A stretch of 39,619 nt of DNA from DATHZQ01 sp035458525. GTDB taxonomy: Bacteria; Actinomycetota; Acidimicrobiia; Spongiisociales; UBA5794. The stretch covers positions 1 through 39,619 of the forward strand of contig DATHZQ010000087.1 of assembly GCA_035458525.1 (NCBI GenBank), given 5' to 3'. How positions within the stretch are numbered: the stretch's first letter is position 1; every line of letters starts with the position of its first letter. The position numbers and the translations under genes were made by a program. This document shows, piece after piece, positions 32,570 to 39,619 of this stretch. The notes beneath the pieces are model-generated. The model made no database searches. It was not told where the DNA came from and was given only the letters and a program-made list of their open reading frames with translations.

Positions 32570-33709
32570 TCAGCCTGCGTAGGTCTCGATCTCTTCCACG
32601 AATCGGTTCAGGAACCGCGAGGCCGAAGCCCCGTCGATGACACGGTGGTCGAATGACAGCGACACCGGCACGACCGGGGCGATGGCGATCGCGTTGTTGC
32701 GGACCACGACATCTTCCTTGGCGCGGCCCACCGACAGGATGGCGGTCGTGCCGTGCGGGATGATGGGCGTCCCGTAGCCGCCACCGACGGCGCCGACGTT
32801 CGAGATGGTGAAGCTGTTTCCGGTGAGCTCCTCGGGGGTGAGGGTGCGTTGCTGCGCCCCCGTGATCAACCGTTCGATCTCCAAGGTCAACGACTGCGGG
32901 CTGCGGCCTGCGGCGTCCCGCACGACCGCGACGACCAGGCCGGCCGGCGTGTCCATGGCGATCCCCATGTCGATCGTCGATGCGTGGGTGAGTACCTGTC
33001 CATCGAACCGAGCATTGAAGTCTGGGAACTCGTGCAGCACCGGTATCGCGGTGCGGATGAGGTAGGACTCGAGGGCTCCGCCGAGTGCCGAGCGAGCCGC
33101 GAGCAGTCGGGTGCCATCGGCCGGGCCCCAGACGGTGACGTGGGGGATCTCCTCCCACGACTTCGCCATGTTGCGTGCGATCGCCTTGCGGGTCGCCGAC
33201 AGCGGCACGACACCGCCGTCCGGCGCGGGCGGCGGCGGCTGATCCGGCGTGGCCGCCGCCTCGACGTCGCTCCGTGTGATCTGTCCGTTTGGGCCCGACC
33301 CCCTGATGTTCGTCAGCTCTACTCCGAGCGTCTTGGCGAGTTTCCGCACGAGCGGCACCGCTTTGACGCCGGCGGGCGAACCGGTGGCACCGCCCGCCGC
33401 GTGTGGCGGAGGCGGAGCCGTTGCGGCGGGCGCCGCGACTGCGGGGGCGCCGGCATCGGCCCACACCTCCCCTTCGTCTCCGATGACGGCCAGCAACCGG
33501 CCGACTTCCATGACGGTGCCGGCAGGGGCACCTTGGTGAAGCAACACGCCGGCGCGGGGAGCGCTGATCTCCACAACGGCCTTGGCGGTCTCCACCGATA
33601 CGATTGGCTGGTTGGCTGCAACGTGGGCGCCGACGGGCACGAGCCACTCGACGACCTCGGCCTCGGTGAGGCCTTCGCCGATATCTGGAACCTCGAGTTC
33701 GAATGCCAT
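32570..33709 (-). CDS. 2-oxoacid dehydrogenase complex E2, dihydrolipoamide acyltransferase
   Basis: E2 transfers the acyl group made by E1 to CoA. The 379-residue protein has one N-terminal lipoyl domain (VPDIGEGLTEAEVVEW, with the lipoyl Lys43 in VETAKAVVEI), an Ala/Pro-rich linker, a peripheral subunit-binding domain (PLVRKLAKTLGVELTNIRGSGPNG), and the catalytic domain ending in LSFDHRVIDGASASRFLNRF, with the catalytic His and Asp. Its ATG overlaps the E1 stop by one base. A divergent Lrp/AsnC regulator beyond the aminotransferase favours a branched-chain 2-oxoacid complex over pyruvate dehydrogenase. No E3 gene is in the window. Confidence 0.93.
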   Translation of the reverse strand: MAFELEVPDIGEGLTEAEVVEWLVPVGAHVAANQPIVSVETAKAVVEISAPRAGVLLHQGAPAGTVMEVGRLLAVIGDEGEVWADAGAPAVAAPAATAPPPPHAAGGATGSPAGVKAVPLVRKLAKTLGVELTNIRGSGPNGQITRSDVEAAATPDQPPPPAPDGGVVPLSATRKAIARNMAKSWEEIPHVTVWGPADGTRLLAARSALGGALESYLIRTAIPVLHEFPDFNARFDGQVLTHASTIDMGIAMDTPAGLVVAVVRDAAGRSPQSLTLEIERLITGAQQRTLTPEELTGNSFTISNVGAVGGGYGTPIIPHGTTAILSVGRAKEDVVVRNNAIAIAPVVPVSLSFDHRVIDGASASRFLNRFVEEIETYAG

Positions 33710-35814
33710 CAGCCGGCCACCGTGTCCCGGATGCCCTGCAGGATCTCGTCCTGGCCGAGCAAGGCGTGTGACTCGATCGCGAACTGCGGCCACGGTGCGT
33801 CGGTGGCGCCGATTCGGCGGACCGGACCCTCGAGGGAGTACGCCGATCGCTCGGCGATCTCGGCAGCGACTTCTGCGGCGATACCGCCCGTGCGCTGCGG
33901 CTCCTGCACGACCAGCAAGCGGCCGGTGTTCTCCACCGAGGACTGCACCGTTTCGACATCCCAGGGATAGATCGTGCGCAAATCGATCACCTCGGTGTCC
34001 ACCCCTTCGGCCATGGCCGCTTCGGCGGCTGCGAGCGCCGCCGGCATCAGACCTCCATAGGTGACCAGCGTGAGATCCGTCCCGCGCCGTGCGATGCGGG
34101 CCTTGCCCAGCGGAACGGTGTAGCGCTGCGTGGGCACATCCTCCCGCCCGGCTCGATACAGCACCTTGGGCTCCAAGAAGATGACCGGATCCGAAGACTC
34201 CAGTGCGGCGGCGAGCAAGCCCTTGGCGTCGATGGGGCGTGACGGGATCACCACGACCAAGCCGGGCGCATGGGCGAAGTACGCCTCGGGCGAGTCGCAA
34301 TGGTGCTCATGCGCCCCGATCCCGGCTCCGTTGGGAAAGCGGACCACGAGCGGCAAGGTGGCGTGACCCTGGGAGCGGAAACGGATCCGACCGAGATGGC
34401 TCACGATCTGATCGAATGCCGGATAGACGAACCCGTCGAACTGGATCTCTGCGATCGTTCGCGACCCCGAGATCGCCATGCCGATGGCGGTGCCGACGAT
34501 CCCCGACTCGTTGAGCGGGGTGTCGATGACCCGTTCCTCGCCGTATTCCTGCTGGAGGCGTTCGGTGATGCGGAACACGCCGCCGGTCAACCCGACGTCC
34601 TCGCCCTGGATCAGCATCGCCGGGTCCGCCTCCATGGCCTCGTGCATCGCGGCGTTCAGGGCTTCCGCCATGGTCCAGCGCTCGGTTGGGCCATCCGGCA
34701 GCGTCTCTTCTCCGACGTGCCACAGATCGTCGGCCGCATACGAGCTCGGGGTTTCGCCGCGGGCACGCTGTGACGCATGGAGCTGATCGACAATCAGCCG
34801 AGGAATGCGCTCGTAGGCGTGGCGAATAACCGAACCACGGTCCGGCTCCGGTATGGCCTCGAGCTTGGCCATTGCCGCATCGACCTCGGACTCGGCCGCC
34901 TCCAGGGCCGCGGTCTCGAGTTCCTCGTCCCACAATCCGCGGCCGGCCAGGAAGACGCGATAGCGGTCGAGCGGATCCTTGTCGCGCCACTCCTTCTCTT
35001 CGACCTCGGACCGGTAGCGGCGAGCGTCGTCCGCCGTGGCATGGGGGCCGTAGCGGTAGCACACGGCTTCGATGAGGGTCGGGCCGTCGCCGTTGCGCGC
35101 CCGGGCCACCGCCTGCTGCATGGCCTCGTACACGGCAAGGACGTCCATGCCGTCGACGCGAACACCCTCGATTCCATACGCCAGCGCCTTCTGCGCAATC
35201 GTCGCCGAAGCCGTCTGCTTGGCGTAGGGCACGGAGATCGCATACGAGTTGTTCTCGCACACGAACACGGTCGGAGTCTTCCAGACCCCCGCAAAGTTGA
35301 GCCCGGAGTGGAAGTCGGTCTCCGACGTCGCACCGTCGCCCAGATACGCCACCGTGACGACGTCCTCGCCGCGCTGGCGGGCGGCGTAGGCGTGTCCGAC
35401 CGCGTGCGGGAGGTGCGACGCAATGGGCACGCAGTGGGTCATGATGCCGTACCGGTGGACATCCCATTCGGAGGCGGGGAGGCCCTTCCAATAGGCCAGC
35501 ATCACCTCGATCGGCATGCCCCGCGTGATCAACACTCCGTGCTCCCGGTACGCCGGGTAGACGAAGTCGTTGCTGCCCAGCGCTGCCGCCGACCCGACCT
35601 GGGCTGCTTCCTGTCCCTCCAGCATCGGGTAGGTGCCGAGGCGGCCTTGCCGTTGTGCGGCGAGGGCCCGCCGATCGAAGACACGAGCGCGCAGCATCAA
35701 CCGGTACAGCGCGGTGAGTTCGGAATCCGACAAGGGAGGGATCTCGCCGACGACGGAGCCGTCAGGGGTGAGAACCTGTCGCATTGCGAACTGAGTGGCG
35801 ATGTCGATGGTCAT
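33709..35814 (-). CDS. 2-oxoacid dehydrogenase E1, alpha and beta subunits fused
   Basis: This thiamin-diphosphate enzyme decarboxylates a 2-oxoacid and loads the lipoyl arm of E2. The 701-residue protein joins both subunits in one chain. The alpha part (about 1-340) has the ThDP motif GDGATSETDFHSGLNFAGVWKTPTVFVCENN. The beta part (from about 370, WTMAEALNAAMHEAMEADPAMLIQGEDVG) includes GTAIGMAISGSRTIAEIQFDGFVYPAFDQI and PLVVRFPNGAGIGAHEHHCDSPEAYFAHAPGL. ATG 35814 has a CAGGAG ribosome site. It is 29 bp downstream of the aminotransferase gene and overlaps E2 by one base, so the three form an operon. The substrate is probably a branched-chain oxoacid (inference). Confidence 0.92.
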   Translation of the reverse strand: MTIDIATQFAMRQVLTPDGSVVGEIPPLSDSELTALYRLMLRARVFDRRALAAQRQGRLGTYPMLEGQEAAQVGSAAALGSNDFVYPAYREHGVLITRGMPIEVMLAYWKGLPASEWDVHRYGIMTHCVPIASHLPHAVGHAYAARQRGEDVVTVAYLGDGATSETDFHSGLNFAGVWKTPTVFVCENNSYAISVPYAKQTASATIAQKALAYGIEGVRVDGMDVLAVYEAMQQAVARARNGDGPTLIEAVCYRYGPHATADDARRYRSEVEEKEWRDKDPLDRYRVFLAGRGLWDEELETAALEAAESEVDAAMAKLEAIPEPDRGSVIRHAYERIPRLIVDQLHASQRARGETPSSYAADDLWHVGEETLPDGPTERWTMAEALNAAMHEAMEADPAMLIQGEDVGLTGGVFRITERLQQEYGEERVIDTPLNESGIVGTAIGMAISGSRTIAEIQFDGFVYPAFDQIVSHLGRIRFRSQGHATLPLVVRFPNGAGIGAHEHHCDSPEAYFAHAPGLVVVIPSRPIDAKGLLAAALESSDPVIFLEPKVLYRAGREDVPTQRYTVPLGKARIARRGTDLTLVTYGGLMPAALAAAEAAMAEGVDTEVIDLRTIYPWDVETVQSSVENTGRLLVVQEPQRTGGIAAEVAAEIAERSAYSLEGPVRRIGATDAPWPQFAIESHALLGQDEILQGIRDTVAG

Positions 35815-35843
35815 GGGCTGCTCCTGCGTGCGGTGTTGATCGA

Positions 35844-36911
35844 TCATGTGATGTCGTCCCACGCCTCGATGAAACGGGCGTTCTCCTCTGCGGTGCCGAT
35901 CGTGATTCTGATCAGCGACCCCAGCCGGCGCACGATGACGCCATGGCCCAGCAGCTCCCGCTCGACACGCTCAGGTTGCTGCGGGGTGATGGCGATGAAG
36001 TTGGCCTGGCTCGGCACCGCAGTGACGCCGCGCGCTGCCAGCTCGGCGGTCAGCCAGTCTCGTCCCGCAGCGTTGGCTGCAGCCCGCTCCGCCACCAGAT
36101 GCTCGTGCCGGAGCGACTCGACGGCCGCCGCCTGGGCGAGCGACGTCACCGAGAACGGCGGCTGCACCCTCCGCAGCTGATCCAGCGTCTCGGGAGCGCC
36201 GACGAAGTAGCCGATGCGAAGACCTGACAACCCGTAGATCTTGGAGAACGTGCGAGAAGCAATGACATTGGGGCGTTCGCCGGCGAGCGGGACCGCAGAG
36301 GTGAAGTCGGGAGCGGTGGCGTATTCGGCGTACGCCTCGTCGACGACGATCAGCACGTCTTCGGATACGTCGTCGATGAACTCCCTCACCGCAGGCCCGG
36401 GCAGGTGGTTGCCCGTGGGATTGTTGGGGTTGCACACGAAGACGACGCGCGTGTCGTCGCGGATCGCGGCCCGCATCGCATCGAGGTCATGGTCGAGTCC
36501 ACTGGTGAGGGGTACGCGGATCGGCTCCGTGCCGGACACCAGCGCTCCGATGAGGTACATGACGAAGGATGGGTCGGCGAAGACGACACTCGTCGCGGGA
36601 CCGCCGAGCGCGAGTGTCGTGCAGCCGAGGAGCTGACTGCTTCCTGCTCCGATCATGAAGTGGTCGGGCGACAGCCCGAAATGGAGCCCCAGCGCGTTGC
36701 GAACGTGCAAGCTGGTCGTCTCCGGGTAGCGATGGCACTCAGTTGCGGCCCTCGCGATCGCGGCGGTGACCTCGGGGAACGGCGCCACAGGACACTCGTT
36801 CGAGGCCAGCTTGACGATGTCGGTGAGCCCGAGTTCGTGGGCGACTTCCTCGATCGGCCTGCCCGGCTTGTAGAGCGGGATCCGTTCGAGGTCTTGGCGA
36901 AATACGGGCAC
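35844..36911 (-). CDS. PLP-dependent aminotransferase, HisC-like
   Basis: The 355-residue class-I/II aminotransferase has KLASNECPVAPFPEV near the N-terminus, VVFVCNPNNPTGNHLP (cofactor contact Asn), VDEAYAEY, and SRTFSKIYGLSGLRIGYFVGAP, with the Schiff-base Lys in SKIYG. These match histidinol-phosphate aminotransferases, and enzymes of this branch often also use aromatic amino acids. Position upstream of a 2-oxoacid dehydrogenase suggests it could also supply oxoacids by transamination. GTG 36911 is chosen because the family's N-terminus (VPVFRQDLERIPLYKPGRP) begins there and GAGAGG lies upstream. It is divergent from the Lrp gene. Confidence 0.88.
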   Translation of the reverse strand: MPVFRQDLERIPLYKPGRPIEEVAHELGLTDIVKLASNECPVAPFPEVTAAIARAATECHRYPETTSLHVRNALGLHFGLSPDHFMIGAGSSQLLGCTTLALGGPATSVVFADPSFVMYLIGALVSGTEPIRVPLTSGLDHDLDAMRAAIRDDTRVVFVCNPNNPTGNHLPGPAVREFIDDVSEDVLIVVDEAYAEYATAPDFTSAVPLAGERPNVIASRTFSKIYGLSGLRIGYFVGAPETLDQLRRVQPPFSVTSLAQAAAVESLRHEHLVAERAAANAAGRDWLTAELAARGVTAVPSQANFIAITPQQPERVERELLGHGVIVRRLGSLIRITIGTAEENARFIEAWDDIT

Positions 36912-36979
36912 GCGGCGGCCTCTCGTAGAAGCGTTGACCAGTTTGCCCACCCATGGATACCGAATCGCGGTAGCATCGT

Positions 36980-36997
36980 CAATAGAACGTCCAATTG
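36980..36997. promoter_or_regulatory. AT-rich inverted repeat CAAT-N10-ATTG in the hisC-like/lrp gap
   Basis: The 124-bp gap between the aminotransferase operon and the divergent Lrp/AsnC gene holds a short AT-rich inverted repeat, CAATAGAACGTCCAATTG. Lrp-family proteins usually bind such sites and regulate the divergent operon. The arms are only 4 bp, so this is tentative. Confidence 0.28.
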
Positions 36998-37035
36998 CTG
37001 AGCATTCTGTGTGGGAAGCGAGGTAGCTCGGGGCC

Positions 37036-37509
37036 ATGGCTGAACGATCTGATCAGGCGCTCGACGCACTCGATCGTGCGCTGATCCTGGCGCTGGCCGA
37101 GCATCCTCGAGTGAGCATCCTCGAGCTGGCCCGTCTCCTGGGCGTTGCGCGAAACACCGTGTACGCCCGCCTCGAGCGGCTCCAAGATCGGGCAGTCATC
37201 ACCGGGTTTGGTCCGGACATCGACCTGCGCACACTGGGCTACGAGGTGACCGCCTTCATCACCGTCGTCGTCGCACAGGTTGGGTTCACCGACGTGGTGG
37301 AGCGCCTGGCTCGAATTCCCCACATCGTCGAGGTGCACACGATCGCTGGGCCCGGCGATCTGCACTGTCGGGTCGTGGCGGCCTCCAACGCCGGCATCAT
37401 GGAGATCGTCGAGCAGATTCTCCGCATCCCGGGCGTCGACCGCACGGCGACCGCGATCTCGCTCGCAGAGCAGATTGGCTACCGCCCTTTGGGACTGCTC
37501 GCCGATTGA
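37036..37509 (+). CDS. Lrp/AsnC family transcriptional regulator
   Basis: The 157-residue protein has an N-terminal helix-turn-helix (LDRALILALAEHPRVSILELARLLGVARNTVYARLERLQDRAVITGFG, about 12-59), followed by the RAM ligand-binding domain (TAFITVVVAQVG, VERLARIPHIVEVHTIAGPGDLHCRVVA). Lrp/AsnC proteins sense amino acids and form octamers. Being divergent from the aminotransferase-E1-E2 operon, it is probably that operon's regulator, as BkdR is for branched-chain oxoacid dehydrogenase in other bacteria. The ligand is not known. The ATG is preceded by GAGG about 13 nt upstream. Confidence 0.94.
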   Translation: MAERSDQALDALDRALILALAEHPRVSILELARLLGVARNTVYARLERLQDRAVITGFGPDIDLRTLGYEVTAFITVVVAQVGFTDVVERLARIPHIVEVHTIAGPGDLHCRVVAASNAGIMEIVEQILRIPGVDRTATAISLAEQIGYRPLGLLAD

Positions 37510-37558
37510 CCCCGCCATGTGCCGTCGGCCGTGAGTAGCTTTCCAGCGGGAGGTACGA

Positions 37559-37873
37559 ATGCAGCACTTGCGGATTGTCATGTACCCGTCCGGCGAGGTC
37601 GGTCAGGATGTGATCCGGCACTGGAACGAGACGGTGGGCCGGTTCCTCGACGAGTTGGAGGGTCTCAAAACGGCGATCGTCGCGGACAACGGCGATCACC
37701 TGGTTGTCGTGACGCGTTGGGAATCCGAAGCGGCCATCGAAGAGGGCCTGGGTTCTGAGGAATATCAACAGTCGCTTGCGGCCATGCTGGCGCGCACCGG
37801 GATGTCTGCCGCCGATATCGAGCCATCCATGCTCTACATGGGGCCGATCGTCGCTCACACCCGCGGCGGCTGA
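37559..37873 (+). CDS. Small dimeric alpha-beta barrel (antibiotic-biosynthesis-monooxygenase-like) protein
   Basis: The 104-residue protein has the strand-helix pattern of the ABM/dimeric ferredoxin-like fold: MQHLRIVMYPSGEV, a helix VIRHWNETVGRFLDELEGLKTA, then HLVVVTRWESEAAIEEGLGSEEYQQSLAAML. The Trp-Glu-Ser after the third strand followed by a helix that ends in the tyrosine-containing EEYQ is typical. No catalytic residue can be assigned, and these proteins range from haem-degrading enzymes to stress proteins. The start has a GGGAGG ribosome site. It stands alone between lrp and the FKBP gene. Confidence 0.7.
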   Translation: MQHLRIVMYPSGEVGQDVIRHWNETVGRFLDELEGLKTAIVADNGDHLVVVTRWESEAAIEEGLGSEEYQQSLAAMLARTGMSAADIEPSMLYMGPIVAHTRGG

Positions 37874-37946
37874 TCCGACGACGGCGGGTCGCAAAGCTCC
37901 GGCCCCCACCTAGGATCAGCCCTCGACCCGATTCCTGGAGTTTCCC

Positions 37947-38534
37947 GTGCCGACCCTCTTCCGCGTCGCCCTCATTGCGGCTGCGTTCATGCTCACCGTC
38001 GCTGCCTGCGGTGGCGACGACGACACCGCCGAGACCACGACGACCGCTGCCGACGCCACGACCACGACTGCGGCGGCAGACACCACGACGACGGCAGCCG
38101 CGCTCGCCTCGAGTGAAGGGCCACCGCAAGACGGTGACCTCGTCGCCGTCCACTACACGGGAACGCTCGACAACGGCGAGCAGTTCGACTCGTCCGAGGG
38201 TCGGGATCCGCTCGAGTTCGTGGTCGGTTCGGGGCAGGTGATCGGTGGGTTCGACGACGCCGTTCGCGAACTCACCGTGGGCGAGTCCGTGACCGTGCGG
38301 ATCCCCCCGGAGGAGGCCTATGGCGTCACGGATCCCGAGCTCATCATCGACTTCCCGATCGAGGACGTGCCGGAGGAGTTCCGTGTCGTCGGCATTGACG
38401 TGCTGGTGGGTGGCGGTCAGCCGGCCACCGTGATCGCCGTCACCGAGGACACGGTGACCATCGACGCCAACCACCGCCTCGCCAACGAAGCGCTGACGTT
38501 CGAGATCGAGCTGGTTTCGATCACGACCAACTGA
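37947..38534 (+). CDS. Lipoprotein FKBP-type (SlyD-like) peptidyl-prolyl isomerase
   Basis: The 195-residue protein begins with a lipoprotein signal (ALIAAAFMLTVAACGGDDD), followed by a Thr/Ala-rich spacer (TTTTAADATTTTAAADTTTTAA) like that of the BMP lipoprotein at the window start. The FKBP domain has VHYTGTLDNGEQFDSSEGRDPLEFVVGSGQVIGGFDDAVRELTVGESVTVRIPPEEAYG. An inserted region and the C-terminal NHRLANEALTFEIELV match SlyD, which carries a chaperone insert. It should act outside the membrane on secreted proteins. GTG 37947 has TGGAG upstream. It converges on the ferrochelatase-like gene across copy 2 of the dispersed repeat. Confidence 0.93.
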   Translation: MPTLFRVALIAAAFMLTVAACGGDDDTAETTTTAADATTTTAAADTTTTAAALASSEGPPQDGDLVAVHYTGTLDNGEQFDSSEGRDPLEFVVGSGQVIGGFDDAVRELTVGESVTVRIPPEEAYGVTDPELIIDFPIEDVPEEFRVVGIDVLVGGGQPATVIAVTEDTVTIDANHRLANEALTFEIELVSITTN

Positions 38535-38550
38535 TCGCACCGCGCACCCA

Positions 38551-38597
38551 ATTCCTGCGTATCTGACTGCGGCATGGCGCGCTGAGCTACGCAAGTT
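38551..38597. repeat. Dispersed inverted-repeat element, copy 2 (47 bp)
   Basis: The element begins ATTCCTGCGTATCTG and ends TGAGCTACGCAAGTT. It differs from the copy at 2789-2839 by a 4-bp gap and a few substitutions; both share GCGGCATGG and the inverted TGCGTA/TACGCA ends. It also lies between convergent gene ends, here FKBP and the ferrochelatase-like gene. Confidence 0.65.
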
Positions 38598-38619
38598 GTG
38601 AGGTTTGCGGGTCGCGCAG

Positions 38620-39597
38620 TTAGCGGAGCTCTTCGATCAGCGGCACGATCCATTCGGCGCCCATGCGCAGCAGCTCGGAGTCATCATTGAGCGTTGCCAG
38701 GTGGGCCGTCTCGACCTCGCCCTTGATCTTGTCGATCGTGTAGCTGATGTCGAGTTGGGTCTCGTGGTTTTCGGTCACGAAACCGATAGGAGCGAAGACG
38801 ATGGCCTTGGCGCCCAGCGTGATGAGGTTCTGGGCCGCCTGATCGACGTCCGGCGTCGTCCACTTCCCCGGCACCGGGTGGTTCATCCACGCCGGCGTCA
38901 TCAGCGGGAACTTCCGGTTGAGCCGCTCCTGGAGGGCGTAATACAGCGCCGTGCTCTCGCGCACGCCCGTCTCCATGCCCTTGGTCTCGAGCGGGCACCC
39001 GTGCAGGCACAGGGCAACGCCGACCTGAATGGGTGCGTACTTCTCGAGGAGGCGCGACGCACCCTGCTCGATGTGCTCGACGAGCCGCTGCTGAAAGTCC
39101 TCACGCTCCCAAAACGACGGCAGGTACCGCATGCCATGCACCCACTCGGGGTCAGGAGCGAGGGCCTCGTTGATCTGCTCCAGCACGAGACCGCTGGTGA
39201 AGACCGAATCGACCACCAGCCACGGATACACCACGATGCGGTCGAACCCCTGTTCACGGATCTGGCCGAGCACCTGCTCGGGGAGGAACGGCTCGACGAA
39301 GTTGTAGGTCTTGAACACCTTGACCTCGTCGCCGTACTTCGCCTCGAGGTGCTTTGCGATCCCGGCTCGTTGCCGTTCGAAGATGTCGTTGTGCGGGGAG
39401 TGGTAGTGGTTGGCTGCATGCCACTCCTTCTTCTGAGCCCTCTCGAGGCGCCGGCTCAACCAGGGAATCGAGAAGTCCGGGAACTTGATCGACTTCGACA
39501 CCAACAAGCGGAACGAGCGCTCGTTGTATTCAGCGAACTCGTCGTAGTGCTCGACTTCGCCGTAGCCGGTCAGCAGGACCGCAACTCGCTCCGCCAT
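38620..39597 (-). CDS. hemH: Ferrochelatase-family protein
   Basis: Ferrochelatases insert Fe2+ into a porphyrin. This 325-residue protein begins MAERVAVLLTGYGEVE and has AIVFAPIGFVTENHETQLDISYTIDK near the end, the strongest family match (Pro-Ile-Gly-Phe-Val then His-Glu-Thr). A middle segment, VALCLHGCPLETKGMET, holds a candidate catalytic His in Leu-His-Gly. The sequence is divergent from classical HemH in the middle (FPDFSIPWLSRRLERAQKKEWHAANHYHSPHNDI), so a related metal chelatase cannot be excluded. In Actinomycetota the enzyme would work on coproporphyrin. ATG 39597 has a GGGAGGA ribosome site. Upstream lies the window edge. Confidence 0.85.
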   Translation of the reverse strand: MAERVAVLLTGYGEVEHYDEFAEYNERSFRLLVSKSIKFPDFSIPWLSRRLERAQKKEWHAANHYHSPHNDIFERQRAGIAKHLEAKYGDEVKVFKTYNFVEPFLPEQVLGQIREQGFDRIVVYPWLVVDSVFTSGLVLEQINEALAPDPEWVHGMRYLPSFWEREDFQQRLVEHIEQGASRLLEKYAPIQVGVALCLHGCPLETKGMETGVRESTALYYALQERLNRKFPLMTPAWMNHPVPGKWTTPDVDQAAQNLITLGAKAIVFAPIGFVTENHETQLDISYTIDKIKGEVETAHLATLNDDSELLRMGAEWIVPLIEELR

Positions 39598-39619
39598 CGT
39601 TCCTCCCTCGGGTTGTGCG

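Noticed and set aside
1..39619. CRISPR arrays, tRNA or rRNA genes, transposases, integrases and att sites
   Set aside because: None seen on either strand; the short repeats present are inverted or few in number and lack array spacing.

Overview
This is a high-GC, gene-dense chromosomal segment from a member of the Actinomycetota. The lineage markers are a WhiB-type Fe-S regulator, a bacterial proteasome activator ending in GQYL, a PIG-L deacetylase of the type used in mycothiol metabolism, and an ECF42-type sigma factor. Many genes have a TANNNT box only 6-8 nt before the start codon and no Shine-Dalgarno sequence, the layout of leaderless transcripts. Two lipoproteins carry the Thr/Ala-rich spacer that I associate with Acidimicrobiia-like actinobacteria; the class is an inference. 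I see no rRNA, tRNA, CRISPR array, insertion sequence or prophage.

Layout. 1-1854: a BMP-family nucleoside-binding lipoprotein (cut by the window edge), divergent from a nucleoside hydrolase. 1954-3710: prephenate dehydratase, then a thioesterase-like and an SRPBCC protein on the other strand. 3820-7313: a tightly coupled four-gene cassette of a beta-class DNA methyltransferase with a nuclease-like tail, a small unknown protein, a probable PD-(D/E)XK-like protein and a membrane protein. 7260-10081: nhaA followed, through a GTGA overlap, by a peroxiredoxin-like/DUF547 gene with an in-frame TGA exactly at the first position of a CxxC-type motif. 10176-15700: a Na+/Ca2+ exchanger-like protein, PolX, an MFS exporter, a possible leader peptide and RsgA. 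15780-20490: a sulfite-oxidase-like molybdoenzyme, a penicillin-acylase-family hydrolase and Bpa. 20610-24145: a pyruvate phosphate dikinase-like enzyme, WhiB and cyclophilin. 24197-29552: a decayed SpoIID/LytB gene, a DEAD-box helicase, a YihY/BrkB protein and a DmdC/FadE5-like acyl-CoA dehydrogenase. 29720-32440: a DGPF/YCII protein with an ECF42 sigma factor, a PIG-L deacetylase with an apparent CTG start, and a tiny Flp-type pilin. 32570-39597: an aminotransferase, fused E1 and E2 of a 2-oxoacid dehydrogenase with a divergent Lrp/AsnC regulator, a monooxygenase-fold protein, a lipoprotein FKBP and a ferrochelatase-like protein.

The most interesting feature is the candidate selenoprotein at 7260-8630 (UxxC, SelL/Prx-like2 type fused to DUF547). 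If TGA is read as stop, the gene loses its start and its active site; if read as selenocysteine, one uninterrupted gene runs from the nhaA stop codon to the end of DUF547. Other points worth checking are the methyltransferase/nuclease cassette, three tandem CCCANNTGGG palindromes before the pilin gene, a dispersed ~50-bp inverted-repeat element found at two convergent gene junctions, a 113-bp nested palindrome, and an 8-bp-arm palindrome between two divergent cation antiporter genes.
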